Origin: Liolophura sinensis
Taxonomy: Eukaryota; Mollusca; Polyplacophora; Chitonida; Chitonidae
DNA: 64,000 bases
Direction of reading: 5' to 3'
Assembly: GCF_032854445.1 (NCBI RefSeq)
Contig: NC_088302.1
Span: 25,371,788 to 25,435,787, forward strand
A program made the translations under genes and the position numbers. Below the pieces are notes generated by a model. It was not told where the DNA came from and did no database searches. It saw only the letters and a list, made by a program, of their open reading frames with translations. Shown in pieces: positions 11,183-22,407 of the stretch. The stretch's first letter is position 1, and each line of letters begins with the position of its first letter.

Positions 11183-14100
11183 CTGAAACGGCAAATGGAT
11201 CCCTTGACTCTATACCTGGTAACGTACTGAATGCATGTAGAGCTACACTAGCCACCGGATCGCTGGTGATGTATTCTGAAACGCTTCCAGTGCATCGAAT
11301 TACCTTGCTTGACGTCTATATTCCCATTTAAAGGACACGTTTCTAGAAGCATGCAGTGGTTAGGCGGGACCTCTGAAAATAGCTAATATCGAGATTCAAA
11401 ATTAAAGCGGCGTAAGCCAGTTGAAGACCTATCTTCAAGACAGATTTTTATTTGGTAAACTAACGTCATATAATTTTTTAAGATTCTTACTTACTGGAAT
11501 TTAGGTGGTCCCGATCAACACAACATGGGCCGGTTTCACGAAGCGTACTTAGTCTAGCGGTGGCTTTAGCTAAGTGCGCTTTATTTCTCTACAACATGCG
11601 TTGTCATGGTAGTTAAGGGCAAATTAAGCTATGTGAGCTTAATCAAACCGGCCGTGGCTACTTATCTTTTACAGCCATTTGTAGCATGATGTATTGGTCC
11701 CCAAACATTGCATGTATGCAAAGATTATTAACAACATGACTATATCCACGTTAACAACGTCGTGTTTTCAAAGGTGATTATCGACAATAGCATTTGTATG
11801 CTGTGTGTTTAAATTAAAATGATCACAGATATGCATTGATCACGATGTAATACTCATATCTTCCTTTCATACGCGCAGATACATGTAGACCGACCCCCGA
11901 AGGCTCAGCTGGTAGAGCGCCCGTTTCCGGTGCCTTTCAATAGAATAAATAGGGTCAATCCTGGGCCAGGTCACACCTAAGACCTTAAAAGAGGAAGTTG
12001 TAGCTTCCTCGCTTGGCCATCAGCATTAAGGATATAGTGCACGACTGGTTGACCCGTATCAGTATAAGGGCTTGGATGGGGCGACTTACTTGCCTTCGAT
12101 GAGGCAAGTCGTCTCAGTGAAGCAGCACTAGATAAAAGAAAGGTCATTGTCGACAATAGCAATAGGGAATTCGTCCTTCAAGAAGAAGGCGCACTTGCAC
12201 TCTAAAGGCTCCTTCGTCGACTTATAATTGGAAAATTGTTAAGTACGACGTTAAACCCTAAGCACTCACCTACTGGCACTAATACATGTAGTTGACTGAT
12301 ATTGCTATGCGATATACGCTTGGGTTACAGAAAAAAGAGGAGGGTTATATGAAATAATTCGTTATGAAAATACCCACTGCTGCTTTATACTTACAACTGT
12401 GGCCGCAAACGGAGACAGAAAGTCACCAATTCTTGACGCCAGAGTTGTTGATCCAATTCCGATAGATCTATCAGATAAGAACAAAAAAGATACAGATGTT
12501 TGAATGTGATATTTTCTGGAGCTACTTGAACTGTTATGACTAATCTTTAACATAGTATATGTACTTATTCTTCACATACACATATTTATTCTATTGAAAG
12601 GCTCCAACCTTTAACAGGGAGGATATCGTCTAAAGCAAGGAGATCAGGGCAAATTACGAAGTACCCGACAAAGTTGCTGCAATGGACTGTCACTTCTTTT
12701 CTAACCATGACTTCAGGAGTAAATTAAAAGTAGCTGCGAAGTCGTTGTTGTATTGCGCTCTTGCACTCAGGACGGCCGAGAGTCAGACGTATAAAATTCA
12801 TTTCATTTGATTTCATTTGATTGGTGTTTTACGCCGTACTCAAGAATATTTCACTTATACGACGGCGGCCAGCATTATGGTGGGTGGAAACCGGGCACAG
12901 CCCGGGGGAAACCCACGACCATCCGCAGGTTCGCATAAAGTGAGCTGCTTAAAATCCCCAGATAATTACATATAACATTATATATTTTGACTGTTGGTAA
13001 GCATATAGCTCCATGGAACTTGGCATGCTTGAACAGAGAGCATCAAGGATGCTTAATGAAGAAAAGTTAATGAGCAATTGTGTGAAATCATTACATGGGG
13101 CAAAAAACACATAGCATGCCCTTCTGCGCTATTATACACGTACGAAATGGTTTTTGAAATGATTGAGAGTGTAGCCTAGTTTATCTTAAAGCAGTAAAGA
13201 TTACTCGATATTTCAATGTTCGGAGGGAAAACTTTCTTCCCGCTTCCTCTCGCCACTCGATTTCGATGAAAATAAATCTAATGATTTAGCTCTATTCCAT
13301 TTTCTATAACAAAACACATGGAGAAAATGAGCGGAACTGCATATGTCTCATAACACGTATGACAATTTGCCGGTTATCACACTTCTCTGGTTCTAGTCTC
13401 AAATCTTTAGTCTTTTGTATTAAAAATAACTGACAGCCACTCACCTAATATTCGTGGGATACACCTCTGGAGTGTACATGAATATCATATTGTATGTACT
13501 GCTTATGCTGAACTTCCCCAGCATTACAACTGCAGTTAGGAAGATATGTGCCACGTCTCCTTCTGAAATAAGAAAGGTAGAGGGCGCTGGAATCATTTAC
13601 CTAACGTACTGTGTACGAGAATCAAATAGATTTCCCTTAGTTGAATATAATTGTAACATTACCCTAATGTCACTGTTTTCAGTGAGCGCAATACTTGTAT
13701 TGTAAGAAGTTTTAAAAAGTAATTTTCACTTGAATATGTGTCACAGTCAGAGAGTAAGATTTTACCCAACAGATGCTAATAATCGAAAGAAATAATAAAC
13801 ACATGCATTACAAGGATGAGTCGTGTGCAAACTTACAACATACGTAACAGTAAGATTCGTTCTAAGTGACACAACGTGGCCGTCTACGCACCTGTGGTCA
13901 CGTTGATTACTGCCGCCGATATTAAGGACGCCGAGGCAAGCAAATGCAAGATGATCAGTATTTTCCTCCGGCCACACCTTAAAGCGAAGATAACGTGATT
14001 TTGGAAATTAAAGATATGCTTAGCATACGATTATTCTGGGAGTTAAACGTGGTGGCTCGTCACTCCAGATTTGTGGCAGTATACCAAAGAATGTACGCTG

Positions 14101-16726
14101 AAGGCAAGAAGATTACAGCAAGTAAATATAAAGCCTCTTAAGACCCACAGAGGATACCCTGGCTCCGATATTGCGTCCAGTTTGCCACACCTCAGAGCAC
14201 AATGCTGCCATCAGTGAAATAACACTTCCCTGGAAACGAATCCAAGTGATTTTGAATTCTTCAAAGTGGCAGAGTTAAAATGAACGCGCGTTGCTAAGAT
14301 ATTTTGTTTAAAAAAGTATTCCATTATATGGAGTATTCGTCTACTAACATTTCGAATAGTCTTAATAAACACAATTAGCATGCAGCACTGGGCCACAAGC
14401 CGTGCCCACGATTTGGGAGCACTTCATGCCAATATTGCAATGTTTACTACAAAAAATCATGGCTAGAAGTTAATCCTCTGATGTCAGGCCACATGTTCTT
14501 CACACTTTAAGGACTATAAGCCATGAAAATAGAATTTCAAATAACTGCTTTGCTATTGCTTAATATTGGTTTCTTGAACGCTGTGGGCGATATTTTGGTC
14601 ATTCGTGCTGAGAGCGAAGAAACAAAACACAAACAGGCATTCACTGATTTATTTGGTTGGTGTTTACAACGTGCTCAACAATATTTCACTTATACGACGG
14701 CTGCCGCATTATGGCGTGAGGAAACCGGGCAGAACCCAGGGGAAACCTACGATCCTCCGAAGGTTGCGCTAAATCATTGATGTCCAGAAGTTTTGTTTCG
14801 CTCGCTATTCTACATATTTCACCACAGTTCTTTATACGTCTTTGCCAGTTGATAAATCCATTTTTATGACTCAATTGTTGACTTCTGTATTTTCCGTCCA
14901 AATGAACGTTTTGAGACAAACATTTCCAAGCAATTTCCTGAACAGTAAGGTGGAACCGACTGGTTTAGCGCTCAGCATTCTGGTTAAAAGGCGAAAGACT
15001 CGGTCATCCTTGATTCAGCATATTGTAACTCGGGTAATTGGGTGCAAACTGCCACAAGACGCCACTGTACTGATTTGACCGAACTATGCCTAAAAGCCCC
15101 ATTATGCCTCAACAAACTCAACACCTGATGACATCTGTATATACGGCTCACCTGAGGACTATAGGGAACATGATGACTCCTGCGGGAATCTCCACAACGG
15201 TCGAGAGGAACAGGTTTAAGTAGCGGTCCCCCGACATCGTGGACGACGACATTAATAGTCCCATGTACGTCAGCGAGTTGGTGAACCTTAAGAGTAACTA
15301 AACGATTACATTGCTGAGAGTTACTGTACATTTTACTATCACAGCATTATCTTCAATCCTGGACAGTGTGTGTACGTATATAGATCAATATTTATATTGA
15401 TCAATATCAATATCAATATTTATATAGATCAATAAGTTTTTTTAAATTCTCTATGTAAAAATGTCCAAATTGAATATATCGAAATTTTAAATCACCAGTT
15501 TTGTGTAGATAAAACTGAAGAGCAGAAAACTATTGTTTCTTCAGTCTGAGTGCGTAAGACATCATCAATCCAATATGGTTGAAAATATTGTAAATGTATG
15601 ATATTTGGGACAATACCACCGGTATATATGCCACATTGTTTTTAGCTTTAACATAGAACATATTTCCCATGAGCTCGTTGCAATTATTTACGAAAGATTT
15701 ATTTATATATATATTTATTTTTTTAGTTATTTATTATTTGATTGTGTTTTATGCCATACTGAAGTATATTTCACTTATGCGACGGTGGCCACCATTGTGG
15801 CTCGAGGATAGCGGGCAGAGCTCGGAAAACCTGTATGCAAAATAACATGTCGTAAAAACTACGCACATTAATGACTTGAGCACATAATGCTATAGTTTAA
15901 AGGAATAGACAGCGGAAAGCTGACAAGGAGACATACCAATGTCCGAAAGTCATGAATGATGGGCCTGTAATGTCTTGTAATTTACGACAAGCCATGCTGT
16001 TGTGGACCGCGAACATCTGCGACATACGTGCATGTCAGTACGCTGACGGCAGTAGCATTGTTCTCTTTTGCCCATGGAAGAGTCGGCTTTAAGTGAGAAG
16101 ATTTGCCATTTACCTTGGCAAACGTGGGTGGTTTACACAGGGCACCCTGGTTTCGTCCAATTATAAATCTGACTGTACTCATATAAGTGGAAAACTTGTG
16201 CGCAGTGCATATATCATCAATCATTCAATGGATCAACAGGCAGCGAAATTTGGCCTGCCGGCGAAACCCAGAAATCGGTTACGTCTTTTCCGCCTCGCCT
16301 AACCGATCATTCGGTTACGCCACGTATGTTTATTAACCCGATCGGTTACGCTAATTGTTTACGTGGTTTGTGTTTCAGGCATCATTATGGATCATTAATA
16401 AAAGTATTCAGCTCAATGTTATGTTTGTTTTTCTTTTCTATATCTAGCAGCTCATACCGTAAGGTTGGTGAACAAAAGAAAGAGAAATTTTACACTCACA
16501 CGGTGTTTCAACGTTGTGTGTTGCCTGGTTGGTACTTGACTCCTGTGGCACATTTTTACGTGAAATTCCGTTATACAGGCTTACATGTTTGCAATATGCC
16601 CAGTCCAACATTAAGTACTTCCAGTAAGTGTCATTACGGTATTGGGGAGCGAGTTTGGTATCCCTGATTACTGATAATTAACGCAGTTTCCAACGCACGT
16701 GGTGTGAGTCTTACCATAGTGATATA

Positions 16727-16760
<34 letters not shown>

Positions 16761-19700
16761 CAGTATATATATACTCGCTACAGGGCCGGGAGAGACCTTG
16801 ACGTCACAGGCCTATGCGTCACAGGCCTGTGCTCTAAATCAGAACGCAGCCGGTGAGGTCCCGTAAGGGTTCCATCAATCTGTACGGTAGACTCGACTAA
16901 TTTGGGCTCGAGTAGCAGTTAAACTACATGTACATGAAAAGGTAACCTTGTTTTATTTACTTGCGTGATCGTGAAAAGATAAGTCAAAATAAATAATTTG
17001 AGTATTATCTCAAAGCCTGTAAAGCATATATGAATGATTACATTTCCATGTGACCAGCACAGGCAGCTGGCTGTGGCTGAAATCGATGTTTCTATTTTTA
17101 GACGCGTTGCCATACTGGCCGCGTTGTGATTATGAAAGCTGTTCAGTCCAGTTTATCTGTAGTTACCTAATGCACACTGACTCTAAGAACGTTCTCGTTG
17201 GACAGTTGGCCTAACCGATTTTCCGGTTAGCCAAATTGAACCGCACGTAACCGTTGCGCGACCGACGGTTTCGTTCGCGCCAAATTTCGCTGCCTGGATC
17301 AAAGAAAAAAGTGTTGCTATGTATACTGACCAAACCAGGAACATGACCAAAGATATCCGCCGCAGTCTTGGATGGGTAAAAAGTGCAGTTACTCGTATAT
17401 TCCTCGAGCTGGTGTTCGTTTTTTCGAGTAAATTCATCCCGTGGGCCGTAATTCCGCCTTCAACTTTCGTCTCAAGCTGTGCTGAAAAGTGTCTGTCTTC
17501 GGTTCCCTCTTTTTCGCTTGGGATAATTGATGCAGAAATTGTTTCCGAACTTGTGCCATTTATTTTGCCAGCTTTCAAGATTATTCCTACGGCATCTTTT
17601 AATTTTCCGTTCGCCATTAGCCATCTGACAGATTCGTAGATGAAACTATACAAAAGACAACAACACGAATGTTCCATGGATTGCAGTAAGGCAGCTGAAT
17701 ATTTAAATAACCAGCTTCTGGAGAGGGATGGAACATTTAATGAAGTAATGCACTGAGAGCATGGAATTTCCCATGCCATTCAGTGAAGGATTGACAAAAC
17801 AATATTTCTAGGCGGAGAAGATTTTACTGCAAAGGTCACCAGTCCAACGCTTGTTATCAACGAATCATATACGAAAAAAGAGTGATGTTACGCAAGTGCA
17901 ACGAGATGGATCTCACCTGTGAAATCGATTTGTTCATTGTTTAGGACCGATGTCTAAATTTCTTACTGTCTCGCCAAAACCTCATAATCTCAGTGAATGT
18001 TAATGGATGCTTAGCCCTTTGACTTGCGCTCACACGGCGTCTTCAAATGGCCTTTAAATATTTTAATGTGTGTTTGTACCATTGTTACAAAGACATGGGG
18101 CTGTGCATGCAGCTTTTAGCGTTTATGAAACGTTCCAATCATACGCAACGAAGACACATGTTTTCGACTAACGTCAGTTTAATAATTATCATAATGTAGG
18201 ATTTAGAAACTGATTAAATTTATGCCCCTGATCATTCAGTAAGTCCTATCGGCATCACTGATAACTGCTGAGTGCGCATCTTTACAGGATTCAGCCCTTC
18301 TGATTGGATGGAAAGTGACGGCATCAAACCAATCATTTCACTATAGAAAGTCAGTTACAGTTTGTCACCCTTTGATCATGCAGTGTTAATAGACTGACAG
18401 CTATACGAAACACATATGAAAAAAAAAAAAAAAAAATAAAAACAAATAAAAAAAACCCCAGGCAAAACAAAATACTTACAAGTAATTTAAAACTACGCTG
18501 ATAGAGAGAGAAGCCATCGTTAATTGGACATAACGCCAGCTTAGTCCTTTCATGATGTACCCTAAGGCAGGCAGTGAACAAGAGCAAAACCCCCAAATGA
18601 TGTTCGATATCAAAGCAGCCATTGTCCGATGTTTGGGAGTAAACATTTCCAACATCAAAACCCAAAACATCGTGCCCGATCCCTAGAAAACACAGGTGCA
18701 AAATTGTGTCGGGCAATTAATATGAGAACTGATATGTACTGGCAGATAACAATCGAGAAATTAATGCTTTCTCTATATTCCTGGAAAACCATGCGTCATT
18801 TATCCTATGATTATAGTTCAGCTACTGTAGAGCTACTGATGTCCTAAATTCTTCCCCAGATTCGACGGTCATGATGACAACTGTTAAATGTTAAATGCCA
18901 TTCACAAGAATAAATGCACTGTGTGAAGAATATGTGGTGTCAAATCACCTGTGGCAATTCAGGCTATAAATTGCAAAAAAAAAAAATATATATATCAAGT
19001 TCTATTCTTCCACTGTCGTTATCTCGTTATGGTGTGCATATCTGTACGTCACACGTGGGAAAGTTCGTCAGTAACTTGCCAAAGGTACGAGGTTTACGCC
19101 GGGAGATTCCGTTTTCATCCACCCATAAAACTGATCACCATCGCATAAGTGAAACATTCTTGAGCATGGCCGTCAAATTGATCAAATATCAAGTAAATCA
19201 AACATAGGTGAGCACTGGAGCTGCTCGCAGAATTTCCCTTTGTATTGTTTTAATGGGATTGTATCCATGTTTAATGTTATAACAACGCATCATTCCGAGT
19301 ATTTCTAGACCAGTGATTTTTTATCTAATTCTGTTTAAGCTATGGTGTTACAGTGCGTATAATTTGTTACTATTTAAGTATTTACATGAACAGCTAGAAT
19401 GAAACCCTGACCCAGGTAAACTGCCAAGGGGCTGTATTTCACCGGTTACGTGTTACCATTTGCCAGATAAGACACTGTCGTAGCTGATCTGATATCGAAA
19501 ATGAATACTTTTATGTGCACAGAAAAACTTTATATATTAAAAACACGACTGTTTCGTGCGTTTGATGTACCCATTACCTACTGTTAGGTGAACTTCCGTT
19601 ATTGATTTATTGATTGGTGTTTTACGCCGTACTCAAGACTTTTTTCACTTATACTACGGCGGCCAACATTATGGTGGGAGAAGGAAACCCACGACCATCC

Positions 19701-22057
19701 GCAGGTTGCTGCAAAACCTTCCCACGTATGGCGTGAACTTCCTTTAACTTGCTACCGTATCACAATACACGTTAATGAGTCCGATAAAGATAGTACCTAG
19801 TGAAAGTTAATCATTCAATCGTGATTAAAAACATGAACTTCTACCAAGTAAACCGTATGTTTCACAGTATGTAAATTCTCCTATTTACAATACTATATAC
19901 GGAATACAGCACTCACCGCCATAAATGTCCCCATAAAGAATCGACAGATAATGAATGTTGTTATATCTGAGGCCAAACAGTTTCCAAGTTGGGCAAAAAG
20001 CAAACCTAAGTGACACCAAATAATGAATGGTCTCCGTCCAAATTTGTCTGCCAGTGGCGTGAATAGTATTATCCCAACTGAGTAGCCAACTTGTAAGATG
20101 GTCTGGGAGAGATCTGGGAGAAAAGTGCGGCCACACACCAGGTCCCACTGAAATAATAACTCAGACAATGGATATGGAAAATATGATCTATAAAGATAAT
20201 TTATATTTATTTATTTATTTATTTATTTGATTAGTGTTTTACGCCGTACATAAGAATATTTCACTTATACGACGGCGGCCAGCATTATGGTGGGAGAAAG
20301 CCGGGCAGAGCCAGGGGGAAAATCCATGACCATCCGCAGACCTTCCCACGTGCGGCCGGATATATTTAAACTGCATCACCACAAATGACCAAAAACGAAA
20401 CCGAAAGCAAACCTATCGCGCAACATGCTATAAATTCAACATCTTTGACTTTTTGTCGGAAAGTTTCCCAAGATATATCGCTGGGCTATCAACATTAATG
20501 ACTTAAATCAAATGGGAATCTAAACGGGTACAGGACAAATTATCACCGCAGTTATGTGTACGTTATCAGTTTTTTGATAGTGTTTCAAAATATAACCTTC
20601 AACATAATACTTATCGTTATACTAGTATGCCGAAACGGTCAATCTATGAATCCTATAGACTGATTGGTTCATTTGGTCATGTGACTTGTGAGTTAACAAT
20701 GCTTCCAGCCCAAAGTTGCCTCTAAAAGTGCTGCGATATCATAAAAACTCAAATAACCGTCAATGTTGTCTTAAAATGACATCTTCAATCGTTTAAAACG
20801 CTTAATGACGAACACTTATCAAATATGTTTAGTCATGCATTGAAACTAATACAGTGTTTAACATACAGGAATCCTACTGACTTCTAAAACTCTTTATCAT
20901 ATATTCTGGAGACAAAAACATATGTCCAGATGGCAAGTAGACAATGAGTCTACCAGATTTGTTGTACACCTCTGTTGTAAACAGACCCACCATCAAGTTC
21001 CGAAAACTTAGACAACAGAATTGTCCTTGCTTTCGTCTACTTGTTGGGGTTGCAGCAGATTTGTTGTTTTATGTATATAATGAAAGAATTACTAACTTTC
21101 CATTTGGAAACAGAGATGGGTTTTCCCCCTACAAACAAACCCCTTACAAACAAAACGGACCTCCCACTATTGTTCTGGAAACCCCACGTACAGTCGATAA
21201 TTGAACAGCATCGACTTTGTGGGCAAAGTATGTCTCTATTCCTGGTGCAAACGTTCAATACATACGTGTGGGAAAACTTAATCTAAGACCTAAACAGTTC
21301 ATATTAAAATATCTTAGGCTATGTACCTCGCTAACAATGGAAGCTTCTTTGGGCTCAGCATACACAAATCTCCCAGAACAGGCCTCTGACGCATTGGCAG
21401 TGGCATTGTACCAAAGACAACTATGACCGAAGGTGAGATTTCCAGAAGCACGTGAGTTGAATGGAATATCTAAGGGAAGGCAAGCATAATCTGGGACATA
21501 TCCTGAAAAACAAATTGCATTATCAGATTTAAAAATTATCGCACGACCTTTAGATTCCATTTTCAATACTTGTGTTAGTTTTTTAAAACGCTAAAATATT
21601 ATATATGATTAAAATATTTGATTTTATCAAAATGGACTTCAATTGAAGCATACAATACATTACCTTTAAAAAGAATTTCCCGCTCACATTCTCACCACTA
21701 TAGGCATTTAAATTTGTAAACGTTTTATCTACATGCTGTTTGGAAGCATTGCAAACAATTATGCAGCTTTTAAAATCTGCTGTTTACAATGAGGGGTTGG
21801 GTTATGGTGCTAAAGCAACTAGTGCATACGATTATAGGTGAAAGATTCATAAATTAGTAAAAATAAAAATCCACGTATATTTTTTACGATGAATTAACAC
21901 ATTTCTTCGTCATCAGACAGAAGGAGTTTTGCAGTAATATCACAGTGTCGCTTCTCTTTTAAAAGGGAGACATACAGGGTCTGCATAGCCTAAGTATATC
22001 AGACTCAAGGATTATAAATATTCTCTAAACATCATGGCCTTGGCAGAATTAGGTAAA

Positions 22058-22154
<97 letters not shown>

Positions 22155-22407
22155 TAATTGCAATTTATAAGACGTCACTGGTCTAGAATTACTCAAAATA
22201 CTGTGTTGCCGTGAAGTCGTTTGAATGCCCATCAGGTGACATGAAAGTTCAATTAAGTCAACAGTACGTACCAAGTATTATGATACCGAACACTGCATGT
22301 CCCCAAGTCAAGAAGAAGATCATCAACAATGCATATTGGGTGAGTTGCCATCTTCCCACCCCAACTGAACCGAGTAGATCGTCAACTTCATAAGTGAACG
22401 AAGCCAT
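10982..22407 (-). CDS. SLC22-family organic ion transporter, gene A (10 exons)
   Basis: A plasma-membrane facilitator of the SLC22 branch of the major facilitator superfamily, whose members move organic cations, anions or carnitine; the substrate cannot be read from sequence. The coding exons, in transcript order, are 22272-22407, 21327-21502, 19917-20147, 18480-18682, 17331-17645, 15152-15286, 13892-13977, 13445-13562, 12395-12467 and 10982-11182. They sum to 1674 nt, giving 557 residues plus stop, with GT-AG junctions and matching phases throughout. Visible signatures are the first membrane segment, a large glycosylated loop (NLTF, NATAN) ending EASIVSEWDLVC, ADKFGRR near residues 137-143, TPKHRT, ESVRWLMANG, LRCGRR, YTPEVYPTNIR and LPETLNKDLPQT. 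The start was chosen because MASFTYEVDD aligns with the start of gene B. A 1060-bp element sits in intron 5. The gene looks intact. Confidence 0.93.
11527..11653. mobile_element. Foldback MITE-like repeat in intron 9 of gene A
   Basis: The ends are complementary (gggccggttt at the left, aaaccggcc at the right) and the inner arms are partly complementary (gcttaat/..ttagc). At 127 bp without a coding frame, it fits a small non-autonomous DNA element. Confidence 0.6.
11890..12272 (+). mobile_element. SINE (family 2), long copy with tRNA-like head
   Basis: The head contains 'ggctcagctggtagagcg' (A box) and 'gggtcaatcc' (B box), typical of a tRNA-derived pol III promoter. The body continues 'cacctaagaccttaaaagag', 'ggttgacccgtatcagtata' and the tail 'gttaagtacgacgttaaacc'. 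It lies in intron 9 of gene A in the opposite orientation. Confidence 0.8.
12395..12467 (-). CDS. SLC22 gene A, exon 9
   Basis: Encodes SIGIGSTTLASRIGDFLSPF followed by AATV. 73 nt as in gene B; donor GTATAAG-type context resolved as GTAAGT-like acttat/ttac boundary with exon end at ACAGTT. Confidence 0.88.
12812..12932 (-). mobile_element. SINE (family 1), 5'-truncated
   Basis: Tail and central part only ('gattggtgttttacgccgta' ... 'cccacgaccatccgcaggtt'). It is very close to the copy at 7408-7677. Confidence 0.88.
13445..13562 (-). CDS. SLC22 gene A, exon 8
   Basis: Encodes a membrane segment and the family signature FMYTPEVYPTNIR. 118 nt as in gene B; donor GTGAGT. Confidence 0.94.
13892..13977 (-). 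CDS. SLC22 gene A, exon 7
   Basis: Encodes (R)CGRRKILIILHLLASASL, the second GRR loop motif plus a membrane segment. 86 nt as in gene B; donor GTGCGT. Confidence 0.9.
14645..14767 (-). mobile_element. SINE (family 1), diverged partial
   Basis: Contains 'tttggttggtgtttacaacg', 'tttcacttatacgacggctg' and 'gaaaccgggcagaacccagg'. Confidence 0.8.
15152..15286 (-). CDS. SLC22 gene A, exon 6
   Basis: Encodes FTNSLTYMGLLMSSST ... VEIPAGVIMFPIVLR, a membrane-segment pair typical of the family. 135 nt, as in gene B; acceptor cttaag, donor GTGAGC. Confidence 0.93.
15375..15435. repeat. AT-rich short tandem/palindromic repeat
   Basis: Alternating 'atagatcaatatttatattg' and 'atcaatatcaatatcaat' motifs form a short self-complementary AT-rich block in intron 5 of gene A. 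Confidence 0.6.
15705..15830 (-). mobile_element. SINE (family 1), diverged partial
   Basis: A/T tail, then 'gattgtgttttatgccatac' and 'atttcacttatgcgacggtg'. The 3' two-thirds of the head are lost. Confidence 0.75.
16237..17296. mobile_element. Non-autonomous TIR DNA element (1060 bp) in intron 5 of gene A
   Basis: The left end begins caggcagcgaaatttggc and the right end is its exact complement for 18 bp. Looser complementarity continues inward (cggttacg / cgtaaccg). GATCAA occurs immediately outside both ends (16231-16236 and 17297-17302), consistent with a 6-bp target duplication. Transposase motifs were not recognised inside, and the interior includes a TA microsatellite. The superfamily is undetermined. 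Confidence 0.78.
16722..16773. repeat. (TA)n microsatellite
   Basis: An interrupted TA tract within the 1060-bp TIR element. Confidence 0.9.
17331..17645 (-). CDS. SLC22 gene A, exon 5
   Basis: Starts FIYESVRWLMANG, the family's ESxRWL signature. It then runs through the large variable cytoplasmic loop to LRRISLVMFLVW. The donor GTCAGT gives the phase needed to join exon 6 (W-FTNSLTY). A TIR element begins about 30 bp into the following intron. Confidence 0.92.
18480..18682 (-). CDS. SLC22 gene A, exon 4
   Basis: Contains MFWVLMLEMFTPKHRTMAAL and the next membrane segments, ending LNYF across the junction. 203 nt, against 202 in gene B, which has lost one base. A poly(A) run on the plus strand lies about 45 bp past the donor. 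Confidence 0.93.
19040..19207 (+). mobile_element. SINE (family 1), strongly diverged
   Basis: Order is conserved: 'cacgtgggaaagttcgtcag', then '...ggtttacgccggg...', then 'gcataagtgaaacattcttg', then 'atcaaatatcaagtaaatca'. The identity is low, so this is an old copy. Confidence 0.6.
19603..19735 (-). mobile_element. SINE (family 1), partial
   Basis: 'gattggtgttttacgccgta', 'atggtgggagaaggaaaccc', 'acgaccatccgcaggttgct'. It has an internal deletion of the 'gggcacagcccggg' block. Confidence 0.85.
19917..20147 (-). CDS. SLC22 gene A, exon 3
   Basis: Begins WDLVCGRTF and covers membrane segments 2-4 with the MFS loop motif PLADKFGRRPF. The 231-nt length is identical to gene B exon 3; the donor is GTGAGT. 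Confidence 0.95.
20205..20360 (-). mobile_element. SINE (family 1), partial
   Basis: A TTTA tail is followed by 'gattagtgttttacgccgta' and 'gccagcattatggtgggaga', ending near 'cttcccacgtgcggccgg'. It lies in intron 2 of gene A. Confidence 0.87.
21327..21502 (-). CDS. SLC22 gene A, exon 2
   Basis: The large extracellular loop between membrane segments 1 and 2, with cysteines and N-glycosylation sequons (NLT, NAT). It ends PKEASIVSE before a GTACAT donor, which joins to WDLVCG. Confidence 0.93.
22025..22215. repeat. Dispersed unclassified repeat, copy 3 (right part) with (TA)n expansion
   Basis: It reads 'catcatggccttggcagaat' 'taggtaaaata', then a pure TA tract at 22061-22150, then 'caatttataagacgtcac...ctcaaaatactgtgtt', which matches the right half of copy 1. 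Confidence 0.5.
22061..22150. repeat. (TA)n microsatellite
   Basis: About 45 uninterrupted TA dinucleotides in intron 1 of gene A. Confidence 0.95.
22272..22407 (-). CDS. SLC22 gene A, exon 1 (coding part)
   Basis: Start codon at 22407 (MASFTYEVDDLLGSVG), then the first membrane segment (LMIFFLTWGHAVFGIIIL). The donor is GTACGT. The 136-nt length is identical to gene B exon 1. Confidence 0.92.

Noticed and set aside
17183-17779. 198-codon minus-strand open frame
   Set aside because: It runs from intron sequence through SLC22 exon 5 into the end of the 1060-bp element. Only 17331-17645 is real coding sequence.
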